64,000 nt of DNA. It comes from Bacillota bacterium. Lineage in GTDB: Bacteria > Bacillota > Clostridia > Clostridiales > Clostridiaceae. Shown one piece after another: positions 36,496 to 46,103 of the stretch. The position numbers and the translations under genes were made by a program. How positions within the stretch are numbered: the stretch's first letter is position 1; each line of letters begins with the position of its first letter. The notes under the pieces are model-generated. The model had not been told where the DNA came from. It saw only the letters and a list, made by a program, of their open reading frames with translations, and did not search any database. The DNA lies in the NCBI GenBank assembly GCA_021781655.1, contig JAJXWJ010000005.1, positions 16,984 to 80,983 of the forward strand, written 5' to 3'.

Positions 36496-37935
36496 CTATT
36501 CCCCCAATTTACCTAGTGAAATCATAATACTTGTTCCTTCATCTCCGTGGCTAATCCCCCAGATCTGTCCGCCATGCCCTTCTACTATTTGCTTTCCAAT
36601 TGCAAGTCCAAGTCCACTACCTTTTGAGCCACTTCTTGCTGAATCTGAACGATAAAATCTATCAAAAATATTATTTATTTCATCTTTGCTCACACCTACA
36701 CCATTATCTCTAATTTCAATAATAATGCTCACTGATGTTTCTCTAAGTATTATTTTTATTTCACCTTTTTCTTTATTCATATACTTACGAGAATTATCAA
36801 TTATGTTGAGAATAACTCTCTTCATTCTTTCTAAATCGAGCATTACATAAATTGTTTTAGATAATTCATTTTGCAGTTTTAATTCTATATTATTTTTTAA
36901 AAGCAAAGGAGCACTTTCAGCAATACAAAATGAAAAATATTCATTTATATCTACCTTCTGAAAATCAAAAGGTATTTGATTCATATCAAGCTTCGAGTAA
37001 AGAAGAAGGTCATCTATCATAAAATCTATACTTTCAGCTTTAGAATAAATGGTTTTTAAATATTCTTCCAATTTCTCTGGAGTACTGGCAACTCCATCTA
37101 AAATACCTTCCACATAGCCCTTTATAGATGTTATAGGTGTCTTTAAATCATGAGATATGCTGGATACAAGCATTTTTCTATCATCATCGTATTTCAACTT
37201 CATCCTAATAGAATCTTTTAACTGTATCCTCATTACTTCAAAGTCTTTGCAAAGCTCCCTTATCTCTTCGTCTCCAGTTTCTATTATTTCATGTTCTAAG
37301 TTACCTTCTCTTATTTCAGCAGTTGCAGCTTTTAATAATTCTACTGGTTTAGCAATTCTTGCGGAAAACAAATAAGAAGTTATTATACTTACTATTATTG
37401 CAGATACAATAAAGGAAAAAAATCCAACTATAAATAGTTGTTTAACTATATCCCCACCATAATTATTTGGTGCAAGCAAAATTACACTTGCATTATTAGC
37501 ATTGCTTAACTTTACAGCAACACTTTGAACTTCATAAGAAATATTATTAATTTGATAATTCATCAATATACTTTGTGAATTTACTTCTTTAAAGCATCTA
37601 ACTGCTTCTATGTCATCTATCCCATCGGATTTATCCACCACATTACTATTTCTTATTATTATGTATTTCCCTTTAATATCTCTAAGTTTTTGTTCTAATA
37701 GATTTTTTAGCTCCATCTCATCGAAGGTTACATTACTATTCCTTGATATTTCATTTGTAATATTAAACACTTCCGCTTCAATATCAGCAAACTTTTTTAC
37801 ACTTCGTAAACTTACATTGCTTCCAAATAAATTGGATGCTACTGCACCATAGGAAAACACTACTGCTACTGTTATAATTATAGGAACAAATACTGTTAAT
37901 GTATTTGATATTATTAGACGTTTATTTATATTCAT
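36496..37935 (-). CDS. Membrane sensor histidine kinase
   Basis: The 479-residue kinase has two membrane helices around an extracellular sensor of about 130 residues, a HAMP-like linker, an H-box SSISHDLKTPITSIKGY, an N-box LNIIDNSRKYM and G-boxes RDNGVGVS and GSGLGLAIGK. It pairs with the regulator at 35797. The ABC permease gene ends 18 bp upstream, suggesting that the kinase monitors the same process, such as an antibiotic or envelope stress. Confidence 0.94.
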   Translation of the reverse strand: MNINKRLIISNTLTVFVPIIITVAVVFSYGAVASNLFGSNVSLRSVKKFADIEAEVFNITNEISRNSNVTFDEMELKNLLEQKLRDIKGKYIIIRNSNVVDKSDGIDDIEAVRCFKEVNSQSILMNYQINNISYEVQSVAVKLSNANNASVILLAPNNYGGDIVKQLFIVGFFSFIVSAIIVSIITSYLFSARIAKPVELLKAATAEIREGNLEHEIIETGDEEIRELCKDFEVMRIQLKDSIRMKLKYDDDRKMLVSSISHDLKTPITSIKGYVEGILDGVASTPEKLEEYLKTIYSKAESIDFMIDDLLLYSKLDMNQIPFDFQKVDINEYFSFCIAESAPLLLKNNIELKLQNELSKTIYVMLDLERMKRVILNIIDNSRKYMNKEKGEIKIILRETSVSIIIEIRDNGVGVSKDEINNIFDRFYRSDSARSGSKGSGLGLAIGKQIVEGHGGQIWGISHGDEGTSIMISLGKLGE

Positions 37936-37953
37936 TTCTTCACCCTATGAAAA

Positions 37954-38706
37954 TTAAAATTCTTTCTTATCAAATAAATAATATCCAGCTGTAAATAACA
38001 GTATAACATAACTTATCATAAGAAAAAATTGCCTTATTATTTTTATAATAGGTATATTATCCATAATCCAAAAATTATACCAATCTAACATTGATGTAAA
38101 TAATATTCCTGAATAGCTATAAAAAAACATACCTGCTACCTTAAAACTTAAATATATTAAAATAGAAGTAAAAAATACCCCTATACCGTTTCCTATCACA
38201 TTGCAAAGTAAAACAATTATCATCACGACTACAAGCATTGGAAACAAGGTTACTATATATGAAATTATTATTCTCAAAAATCCAATTGCATTAAAGTCAT
38301 TATCATTAAAAATAAAACCTGCCACTATTGAAAAAAACATAACAAACATCAAATTTGCAAATACAAATACCATTATAGCTATTATTTTAGCTGTGAAAAA
38401 CTTCAATCTAGATACAGGTCTTGTAAGAGCAATTTTCATAACGTTTTGAGAAAATTCACTTGAAAAACTGTCTATGGTAACAAAAGCTATAAACAAGGGA
38501 ATAATTGAATTGGAAACTATAGATAATACAAGCGTAGGAAACTCCATGCTTCCTACTCCTCTTAAGCCTAAACTTTCTCTCATTCCTACCATAATAACTT
38601 GTCCAATAATAATAAATATTAGAGATAGAACTGCAGCTACTATAATTTTTTTCTTTTTATATAACTTTTCAATTTCGTTTATAACCGCTACTTTAAAGCT
38701 TTCCAT
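37954..38706 (-). CDS. ABC transporter permease (ABC-2 type)
   Basis: The 250-residue protein has about six membrane helices, an N-terminal amphipathic start, and the ABC-2 segment FSSEFSQNVMKIALTRPVSRLKFFTAK. It is typical of permeases of bacitracin- or lantibiotic-type exporters. Its start overlaps the ATPase gene by 14 bp, which implies they form one transporter. Confidence 0.9.
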   Translation of the reverse strand: MESFKVAVINEIEKLYKKKKIIVAAVLSLIFIIIGQVIMVGMRESLGLRGVGSMEFPTLVLSIVSNSIIPLFIAFVTIDSFSSEFSQNVMKIALTRPVSRLKFFTAKIIAIMVFVFANLMFVMFFSIVAGFIFNDNDFNAIGFLRIIISYIVTLFPMLVVVMIIVLLCNVIGNGIGVFFTSILIYLSFKVAGMFFYSYSGILFTSMLDWYNFWIMDNIPIIKIIRQFFLMISYVILLFTAGYYLFDKKEF

Positions 38707-39418
38707 ACCTTTGAACCTCGCTAATAAAATAATTTTCTAGAGAAGCATAATTATTTATTATGTTTTCCGTATATTCAACATTAAGTATCCTTCCATCATA
38801 TAAAACGCCAATTCTATTGCAAGTCAGCTCTACATCATGGATTAAATGACTAGATATAAAAAAAGTTGTATTTTCTTCTTTTGCCAGTCTTTTTATAATA
38901 TTTCTTACTTGAATCATACCTTCAACATCCAAGCCATTAAGTGGCTCATCAAATATTATTACCTTAGGATGAGACAATATTGCAGCAGCAATGCCTAGCC
39001 TTTGCTTCATTCCTAAAGAAAACTTTTTAGGCTTTTCATTTTTATATCTAAATAATCCTACCATATCTAATACTTCATCTATTCTTTTATCATCTATATT
39101 TTTATAAAATCTAGAGAAATGCTTTAAATTTTCATAAGCTGTAAGATAATTGTATGATTCTGCTGTTTCTATTATACAAGTTACTTCTTTCATTGCTTTT
39201 TCATATTCTCTGCATATATCATAACCTAATATTTTAACCTCTCCGCTATCTGGTTTACAAAGCCCTGTCATTATTTTCATGGCAGTTGTTTTCCCAGCAC
39301 CATTAGGTCCTAAAAATCCAAAAATCTCTCCTCTCTCAATTTCTAGGTTTAATTCTATTATACCTCTTCCATTTTTAAAGGTTTTGGTAAGATTTTTTAT
39401 TTCAATCGCTTTTTCCAT
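38693..39418 (-). CDS. ABC transporter ATP-binding protein
   Basis: The 241-residue ATPase has Walker A GPNGAGKTT, the signature FSLGMKQRLG, Walker B VIIFDEPLNGLD and the His-loop SSHL. It is of the CcmA/BcrA type used in peptide-antibiotic resistance and export. It overlaps the upstream membrane-protein gene by 22 bp and the permease gene by 14 bp. Confidence 0.94.
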   Translation of the reverse strand: MEKAIEIKNLTKTFKNGRGIIELNLEIERGEIFGFLGPNGAGKTTAMKIMTGLCKPDSGEVKILGYDICREYEKAMKEVTCIIETAESYNYLTAYENLKHFSRFYKNIDDKRIDEVLDMVGLFRYKNEKPKKFSLGMKQRLGIAAAILSHPKVIIFDEPLNGLDVEGMIQVRNIIKRLAKEENTTFFISSHLIHDVELTCNRIGVLYDGRILNVEYTENIINNYASLENYFISEVQRYGKL

Positions 39419-40914
39419 CTATTTTCCCCCAGTTCAACCACCTTTAAAATAATGTGTAAAATCCACAATAATGATATACACATCATTGCATCGAAAGCTA
39501 AATTCATTAGAAATAGATGTTTCCCTAAATCACCGTGCCCCGAACCTATTTCTGGTAGAATCAGCTGTGAACTAGCAGTGGCTAATACAAATAACAACAT
39601 TAGATTTAACAATCTCCTTTCCTTATTTTTATTTTTAATCAAGTCTATAATAACAATTATGAAAAAAACAACACAAAATGGAACTAATATAAATATATTG
39701 TTCTTTACTATTGGATGCTTTTTCAAATAATCTATCAGTTTACTTCTAAAATCATTAATAGGTTTATTTATTATTACCTTTCCATTTGAATCAAAAGTAA
39801 CTTGCCCTTTTATAAAATTACTTCTACCAGGTAAATAAAAAGCATATGCGTTGTTTGCTGATTCCACAATCTTTTGCCACATTCTATCTGGATGGGCAAA
39901 ATAAAAAAATAGCACCTTGAAGCTAGAAATATGTGGATAAAACTCAGTTTCCATATAACTTCCCATTGGTTGAAATTTAGCATTTTTTACATAGAAGGAG
40001 TGCCCTTCATATACTTCTAAGCTTTTATTTAAACCTAGCTCTTTAAGATCTTTTTCTGGAGATTTTGAACCCCTTAGTACGCCTGAAAAAACTGCTTGAT
40101 AAAGGTTGTTTTGATTCATTGTTTTTGTTATAGATATTAATGAACCTATACATATAACAGTAACAAGTAGAGCTCCTATTATAATGGCTTTTCTTTGCCT
40201 TTTTTCTTTATAATATATGAATAATGAGACGTATATTATTAGCATGAAAGCTAACAGTGGAATATTTTGTGCCTTGCCCGTTAAAAATGCACCGGAAGCT
40301 ATAAAAAACCATACAAAATCTTTTACCTTTGGTACATCCTTTGAAATCAAATGTAGATAAGTACCTATATTTAAAAAGAAAAATACTATAGTTCCTGCCT
40401 CTCCAAAGAAAGAATTAAAATAACTTATGTATGAAACATCTGTAAATATAAAAATAATAATAATACCTGCTGCTATTTTAATTGGTTTTGAAAAACCCTT
40501 GTAGCTTAATATTAAAAATATACCTATAAGAAAAACTATACAATATGTAAAAGCTAAATATCTTACATCAAATAAATTACTTAAAAACAAGTGAGTAATT
40601 GAAAAAAGCAAAACAGCAATTTTAAGTAAAACAGAGCCTGACACCCAATCCACATTTATGGGTAAAATACCCCAAGGATCAGATATTATATAGTTTAAAT
40701 GAAAATATCCATCATAAATATCTTTGTATCGATTACTAATATTGCTTAAGCCTCCATATATCATTAGTCTTCCAAAATCCCCATTGTCGCTTTTCCCAAA
40801 TATAGGATAAATAAAAAGAGTGCTAATTAATATTATAGAAATTAATATTAAAATAATTGTTTCTATCAAGTATTGCTCCCTAATAAGCCTTATTTTTTTT
40901 AATATAAAATCCAC
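39397..40914 (-). CDS. Multi-pass membrane protein, probable WsfD-like hexosyltransferase
   Basis: The 505-residue protein has about 11-12 membrane helices and an early acidic motif, KSDNGDFGRLMIYGG, in its first outer loop. That motif and the architecture fit WsfD-type GT-C glycosyltransferases, which use lipid-linked sugars outside the membrane. The start is GTG after AGGGGG. A large outer domain lies at about 290-400. Its target could be the secreted protein encoded just upstream; this is inferred from order only. Confidence 0.65.
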   Translation of the reverse strand: MDFILKKIRLIREQYLIETIILILISIILISTLFIYPIFGKSDNGDFGRLMIYGGLSNISNRYKDIYDGYFHLNYIISDPWGILPINVDWVSGSVLLKIAVLLFSITHLFLSNLFDVRYLAFTYCIVFLIGIFLILSYKGFSKPIKIAAGIIIIFIFTDVSYISYFNSFFGEAGTIVFFFLNIGTYLHLISKDVPKVKDFVWFFIASGAFLTGKAQNIPLLAFMLIIYVSLFIYYKEKRQRKAIIIGALLVTVICIGSLISITKTMNQNNLYQAVFSGVLRGSKSPEKDLKELGLNKSLEVYEGHSFYVKNAKFQPMGSYMETEFYPHISSFKVLFFYFAHPDRMWQKIVESANNAYAFYLPGRSNFIKGQVTFDSNGKVIINKPINDFRSKLIDYLKKHPIVKNNIFILVPFCVVFFIIVIIDLIKNKNKERRLLNLMLLFVLATASSQLILPEIGSGHGDLGKHLFLMNLAFDAMMCISLLWILHIILKVVELGENRWKKRLK

Positions 40915-40939
40915 TAAATTTCCCCCTAAATTTCATTTT

Positions 40940-40970
40940 CTGATGCTTTTCTTTTATTGAAAAGCATCAG
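40940..40970 (-). repeat. Hairpin between secreted-protein and membrane-glycosyltransferase genes
   Basis: CTGATGCTTTTC (40940-40951) and GAAAAGCATCAG (40959-40970) form a perfect 12-bp stem. On the transcribed minus strand no T tract follows, so it looks more like an mRNA processing or stability structure than a full terminator. On the plus strand a T-rich tract follows it. Confidence 0.55.
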
Positions 40971-40983
40971 CTTTTTATATTTT

Positions 40984-42258
40984 TTAGTTTATTACTTTAA
41001 ATAATTGGCCATTTAATATGGCATCACCATTTGAGTAATTTGCAAAATTCATTCCAACATATGGTTCTCCAGGACTTACATATATATCACCTTGTTCTTC
41101 GTTTCCTAATGTATCTCTTGATGTATATTTGTAATCTCCAGGATTTTTGCTATCTGTTTTTCCTATAATTGTAAAATCTTTAGCATTTTTAGCATAACTT
41201 TCATACCCATTTAAATATTGTTCCTTATAGCTTGCTGTCAAAGTTTTGTTATCAAGACTTTTAATATCAAGAATTTGTTCACCAATTTTTTTAAACTTAC
41301 CATCTTTAATTATAATAATATCACTTCTATATGTTCCTAGATACATACTTGGATTTGTTAAAACATTTCCATCATATTGAATACTGGTTTTATTCACATC
41401 TTTACCTTGCAAATTTGGCTTTGTAATTTTAGTATTGTTAACATCCGTTATCTTGCCAAGTAATTCATAGGTTATATCATGACTTTTTCCTTTGTCATCT
41501 TCACCTGTAATTATTACATCTCCAATAATATTTTTTATAAAACCATCCTTATCTACTAGTATATCTCCTTTTACCTCTTTTACATAGATGTCCTTAGTTA
41601 TATTTGGATATATATTTTGCCCATTTTGCCCCTTACTATCCTTAAATATATTTTTTGACTCAAAGGAAACTAAAGCATTTGCTATTGCTGGAATCTGCTC
41701 TTCAGTAATAGTTCCTTTAATATCTTTTGTACCATCACTGTTTTCAGTGACAACCACAGAATCTTTTAAATTTCCTACTAAAGCATCTGCTATTTTCTCA
41801 TAATCTCCTGCTCTATCATAACTAAATGGGTCATTAAAAAGTGGCTTACTTGTGTCCTTGCCATTAGGATAATCTACTTCGTAATAAACATCTGAATTTT
41901 TAACATTCTTCCCAGATATATTTGTTATATCTGTATTTTTATCGTTGTAAGAATAATTCTGTTGACTTGTACCATCACTACCAATGGTAGTATTCCTACT
42001 TTCCGTTTCATAATTTTTATTGTCATATTTTTTCGTTTGGTCAATCTCCTCAATAACCGTACCATTATCCTTAACAACTTCTGAATAATTTAAAGTAAAG
42101 CTAGAAAGTTTAGTGCAGCTACTAGATGTATACTTTAACGCATCTTTTAACTGATCATATCCACTTTTAGAGGTTACTTCTGCAAAGGCAGTTGTTCCAA
42201 ACATAATAGTTCCAATTACTATACTTAACCCCATTGCTGTTTTCTTCCCTATCTTCAT
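40984..42258 (-). CDS. Secreted hypothetical protein
   Basis: The 424-residue protein has a signal peptide (MKIGKKTAMGLSIVIGTIMF then GTTAFAE) and no other membrane segment. It is rich in Asn, Asp, Lys, Thr and Gly with short beta repeats, like clostridial cell-surface or lipoprotein-type sensors. It has no wall-anchoring motif. It lies between a two-component pair and the membrane glycosyltransferase/ABC genes, so it may be a sensed, modified or exported partner. I do not recognise a domain. Confidence 0.75.
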   Translation of the reverse strand: MKIGKKTAMGLSIVIGTIMFGTTAFAEVTSKSGYDQLKDALKYTSSSCTKLSSFTLNYSEVVKDNGTVIEEIDQTKKYDNKNYETESRNTTIGSDGTSQQNYSYNDKNTDITNISGKNVKNSDVYYEVDYPNGKDTSKPLFNDPFSYDRAGDYEKIADALVGNLKDSVVVTENSDGTKDIKGTITEEQIPAIANALVSFESKNIFKDSKGQNGQNIYPNITKDIYVKEVKGDILVDKDGFIKNIIGDVIITGEDDKGKSHDITYELLGKITDVNNTKITKPNLQGKDVNKTSIQYDGNVLTNPSMYLGTYRSDIIIIKDGKFKKIGEQILDIKSLDNKTLTASYKEQYLNGYESYAKNAKDFTIIGKTDSKNPGDYKYTSRDTLGNEEQGDIYVSPGEPYVGMNFANYSNGDAILNGQLFKVIN

Positions 42259-42425
42259 CCCTTAGATCTCCTTTTACTTTTATAGGAAGTCTTCCTTAAC
42301 TTTATTATAAATTTATACCCTTGATTTTAACTAAACTAAATATTAATAAAATATTAACTTTAATCAACATAATATTAAAAAGTTGCCATAAAATATAAAT
42401 ACTTTGGGCAACTTACTAATATTAA

Positions 42426-43868
42426 TTATTCTAATTTAGGAAGCTGAATAATAAATCTTGCTCCCCTGACAGTATTTTCTGCTATTATATTTCCGCCATG
42501 TCTTAAAACAACGTCTCTGCTTATAGCTAATCCTAAGCCAAATTTACCTTTAGTTTCCTTATAAAACCTTTCAAAAATATTCGAAATTTCTTTTTCGTCA
42601 AAGCCGTCACCATCATCTTCTATAATAACATTTATTAAATTACTTTGCTCTTTTACATATATATCAATAGATTTTTTAGCATATCTTACACAATTACTTA
42701 TAATATTAATAATAGCTCTATGTATTTTTTCTTCATCTCCGTTTATCTCTAATGCTATATCTATATTATAAACATTTATAATTATATTATTTTTTATTGC
42801 AATAATATTCATTCTTTCCACACAATCACTAATAATGTTATATAGATTTATATTTCTAAAATTATAGTTTTCTTCCAAAGCATCTAACCTTGAAAGATAT
42901 AACATATTTTCAACAAGCTGAGTAAGCCTCTCTGTTTCATCTATAATTATCTTTACAGCAGAAACATCATCAATTACACCATACTTTATTCCCTCGGCAT
43001 AACTTTGAATTGACATTAAAGGTGTTCTGAATTCATGTGATACGTTTTGGAGGAATACCTTTTGAGCCATATCATAATTTTCTAATTTTTCTGTCATAGT
43101 GTTTATATTATTTACTAATTCTTTAAATTCATCATTCATTTCCATCTTTATTTTAGATCTGAAATTTCTCTCTGCTATAGATCTTATATGGCTGTTAAGC
43201 GCTGTAAATGGTGTAGATATTCTTTTTGACAGAATAGAAGAAAACAAAATTATGATTAACGAAGAAAAAATTAAAATTGCAAAAAATATTATATTTATAC
43301 TTAACTGTATTCTATTAACTTCCTGCAGGCTTGAATATATTATTACCCATCCTAAACCAAAAGTGTTTTTATCAGATACAGGTTTTATAATAGCTACATA
43401 ATCATAACCTTCTATTTTGAATTTTATGTATGACTCATCATTAAATTTATTTATTTTCAATATTTCATTTTTAACCAACTTATTTGTATTATTATTACTA
43501 ACAGGTAGTGTCTCTTTCGGAGATATAATATTTTTATTTACATCAAGCAATATAAAATCTGCATTTAGCACTGTCAATGTTTCCTTTAATGACCTATCCA
43601 GCATAAAATAATATCTATAAATATTGTCAGTTGAATTATAGCTACTATATGGCGGTGGATTTGCTATCGGTGGTTTAATATAATCCTGTCCATGCTGTAG
43701 TGCGGTATCCGATATACTTAAAGAAATTTTATTTAACTGACTAAATATTTGATTTTCCAAATAGAGTCTAATTGTTATATTAAATATTATAGTAGTTAAA
43801 GCGATTAACATGATTATAATAATAAGATTATACTTGAATATTGTCCATTTTATCGTATTTCTTTTCAT
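42426..43868 (-). CDS. Membrane sensor histidine kinase, second pair
   Basis: The 480-residue kinase has two membrane helices around a roughly 150-residue outer domain, a HAMP linker (SKRISTPFTALNSHIRSIAE), an H-box NVSHEFRTPLMSIQSY, an N-box IINIISNCVRYA and G-boxes DDGDGFDEKE and FGLGLAISRDV. It starts 6 bp after its response regulator. The 167-bp gap to the secreted-protein gene may hold a separate promoter. Confidence 0.94.
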   Translation of the reverse strand: MKRNTIKWTIFKYNLIIIIMLIALTTIIFNITIRLYLENQIFSQLNKISLSISDTALQHGQDYIKPPIANPPPYSSYNSTDNIYRYYFMLDRSLKETLTVLNADFILLDVNKNIISPKETLPVSNNNTNKLVKNEILKINKFNDESYIKFKIEGYDYVAIIKPVSDKNTFGLGWVIIYSSLQEVNRIQLSINIIFFAILIFSSLIIILFSSILSKRISTPFTALNSHIRSIAERNFRSKIKMEMNDEFKELVNNINTMTEKLENYDMAQKVFLQNVSHEFRTPLMSIQSYAEGIKYGVIDDVSAVKIIIDETERLTQLVENMLYLSRLDALEENYNFRNINLYNIISDCVERMNIIAIKNNIIINVYNIDIALEINGDEEKIHRAIINIISNCVRYAKKSIDIYVKEQSNLINVIIEDDGDGFDEKEISNIFERFYKETKGKFGLGLAISRDVVLRHGGNIIAENTVRGARFIIQLPKLE

Positions 43869-43874
43869 TATATT

Positions 43875-44570
43875 TTAATCCTTATCTACTATCCTAAAAC
43901 CATATCCCCATATAGTTTCGATTTTTAATACAGAACCACAATCAATTAGTTTTTTCCTTATCCTTTTAATCATATCATCTGCTGCTCTAGTTTCAACTTC
44001 GCTTCCAAATCCCCAAATCTTGTCTAGTAATACACTTCTACTAACAGCTTTGTTTTTATTTTTTGCCAAAAAATAAAAAAGAGAGAACTCCATTGCTGTA
44101 AAGCCAAGACTTTTTTCTTCTAAAGTAACTTCTTTTCCATTAATATCAATTGTTAAATCACCAATATTAAATATTTCTGTGTTTTCACTAAGTTTTTGAT
44201 CTAAATCTATTCTTCTAAATATTGTTTTAATTCGTGCTATTAACTCCATAGGACTAAAAGGTTTAGTTAAATAGTCATCCCCACCTAATGTAAGTCCTGC
44301 AATCATATCTGTTTCTGTATCCTTTGCTGATACTATAATAATTGGAACTGAACTTTTTTCTCGAACCTTTCTACAAAGTGAGAATCCATCAATTTTGGGC
44401 ATCATAACATCTATCACTAATAGATCTGCCGGTTTTTTATTAAATGCATCTAAAATAGATTGTCCATCATTAAATGTTTCAACATTATATCCTTCTTTTA
44501 CTAAAAATGACTTTATTATATTGCAAATATTCACTTCATCATCTGCTATGTAAACTAACTTATCTTCCAT
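43875..44570 (-). CDS. OmpR/PhoB-family response regulator, second pair
   Basis: The 231-residue regulator has the phospho-acceptor Asp in LLVIDVMMPKIDG, Lys in YLTKPFSPMELI, and a winged-helix DNA-binding domain (FLAKNKNKAVSRSVLLDKIW). It opens the eight-gene minus-strand cluster. It is divergent from the His-rich protein gene at 44777 and could control it. Confidence 0.95.
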   Translation of the reverse strand: MEDKLVYIADDEVNICNIIKSFLVKEGYNVETFNDGQSILDAFNKKPADLLVIDVMMPKIDGFSLCRKVREKSSVPIIIVSAKDTETDMIAGLTLGGDDYLTKPFSPMELIARIKTIFRRIDLDQKLSENTEIFNIGDLTIDINGKEVTLEEKSLGFTAMEFSLFYFLAKNKNKAVSRSVLLDKIWGFGSEVETRAADDMIKRIRKKLIDCGSVLKIETIWGYGFRIVDKD

Positions 44571-44776
44571 ATTTTAAGTTCACCTCATTGCTATTTTAGC
44601 ACATATACATTTTTTTATCATTGCAACTTTTTGTTGCCACAATTTTGCCACATATTTGCCCTTATACTGCCTAACAGTATTTTATAAATACTTACGATAA
44701 AAAAATAGTTACATTTGAAGGCCTACTTCTTATAGTGATGCCCAATAAAAATAATTTACAAACCGGAGGTATTAAA

Positions 44777-45403
44777 ATGAGCTCAATTAGCAATACTCAA
44801 AATTCAAGTAATTTGTATAATGTTTATTCACTAAATAATACAAATTCAACAAGCGATGTTGAAAAAGCATCTAGTCAACATCATAAACATCATCATTCTA
44901 GTGATTCTGTTTCATTAAGTCAACAAGCACTTCAAGCATTAGGAAGTACCACAGATACAACAAATAGTAATTCTTCTACAAGCAATCCTGCTGAAAATGC
45001 ATTAAATAGTCTTGTATCCGCAGGTACAATAACTTCTGATCAAGCAAATGCAGTTGTATCAGCATTTCAGTCTGCTGGTAAATACAGTTCCGTGTCTGGA
45101 GCCTACAGTAGTACTCCAACAAATCCATTAGATAACTTGGTAAAAAGCGGAACTATTACTTCTGATCAAGAATCATCAATTAAATCTGCATTACAAAGTG
45201 CAAGAGGATCCCATCATCATCATATGGCTTCTTCAACGATTGATTCAAGTAATAATTCTAGTGCCGATTCAACTACAGATTCTACTAGCACAGACCCACT
45301 TGCAAGCTTGATGTCTTCAGATTCATTGACTGGAGATGATTCTTCAATTGATGATCTATTACAATCAACTTTAGCTTCTAGTCAATCAAACATAGATTTA
45401 TAA
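44777..45403 (+). CDS. His- and Ser-rich protein with two short repeats
   Basis: The 208-residue protein has no signal peptide. It contains two His runs (QHHKHHHSSD and SHHHHMA) and a repeated unit, SAGTITSDQANAVVSAFQSA and KSGTITSDQESSIKSALQSA. The middle DSVSLSQQALQ motif recalls the FlgM/flagellar style of peptides. The start at 44777 has GGAGGT upstream; an earlier ATG at 44735 does not. It is divergent from the second two-component pair and may bind metal. The real role is unknown. Confidence 0.7.
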   Translation: MSSISNTQNSSNLYNVYSLNNTNSTSDVEKASSQHHKHHHSSDSVSLSQQALQALGSTTDTTNSNSSTSNPAENALNSLVSAGTITSDQANAVVSAFQSAGKYSSVSGAYSSTPTNPLDNLVKSGTITSDQESSIKSALQSARGSHHHHMASSTIDSSNNSSADSTTDSTSTDPLASLMSSDSLTGDDSSIDDLLQSTLASSQSNIDL

Positions 45404-45444
45404 GAAATAATTGAATCAAAAAAAATTGTTATGGACGATTTAAG

Positions 45445-45484
45445 TTGACAATTGACAGTGGAGGTGGATTCGCTCGCCTCCGCT
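45445..45484. repeat. GC-rich hairpin with TTGACAATTGACA lead
   Basis: AGTGGAGGTG (45457-45466) pairs with CGCCTCCGCT (45475-45484), using two G-T pairs, and follows TTGACAATTGACA. It stands out from the AT-rich flanks and looks like a dispersed REP-type element. It lies after the His-rich gene. Confidence 0.5.
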
Positions 45485-45570
45485 GTGCTACAGAAATTCT
45501 TTGAACAAATAAGTTGTTCAATAAGAATGATTTTGTTAGTACGTTTTGAGTGTTTTTTAATCCATATACT

Positions 45571-46092
45571 TTATAAAAAAATAAATTTTGCTAATATTAT
45601 TGCCATTATTATCGCTGTAATATCAGCCATGACTGCAGCCCACAAAGAATGTCTTATTTTTTTTATTCCCACAGCTCCATAATATATTGTAATAGTATAA
45701 AATATAGTTTCTGTTGAACCCATCATTATAGATGCAATAATTCCTATATAGCTATCTGCACCATATTTTTTAAGAATTTCAGCAAATATTCCCATTGCTC
45801 CACTTCCAGAAAGAGGCTTAACCATAGCAAGCGGAAGAACCTCCGGAGGTAATCCTATTAATGTTACAACTGGTCTTACCAGTTCTATAAGATAGTCCAT
45901 TCCCTTTGATGCCCTAAAAATAGAAACTGCAGCTATCATAGCAAGCAAATACGGAAATATTTTAATACAAATTCCAATACCATCCTTTGCTCCTTCCACA
46001 AAACATTCATAAACCTTCACCTTTTTGTAAAAGCCATATATTATTATTAATCCAATTATTATTGGAATTATTGATTTAATAACATAATCCAT
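45571..46092 (-). CDS. spmB: Spore maturation protein B
   Basis: SpmB is a multi-pass membrane protein with a nucleoside-recognition (Gate) domain that works with SpmA in spore core dehydration. The visible motif is VKPLSGSGAMGIFAEI. The 173-residue length from the ATG at 46090-46092 is normal; a longer frame to 46257 overlaps spmA out of frame and lacks a good site. It starts 11 bp after spmA. Confidence 0.93.
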   Translation of the reverse strand: MDYVIKSIIPIIIGLIIIYGFYKKVKVYECFVEGAKDGIGICIKIFPYLLAMIAAVSIFRASKGMDYLIELVRPVVTLIGLPPEVLPLAMVKPLSGSGAMGIFAEILKKYGADSYIGIIASIMMGSTETIFYTITIYYGAVGIKKIRHSLWAAVMADITAIIMAIILAKFIFL

Positions 46093-46103
46093 AAAAATAC
46101 CTT

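Noticed and set aside
45452..45682. 76-residue plus-strand frame
   Set aside because: It overlaps spmB on the other strand and lacks a ribosome site.
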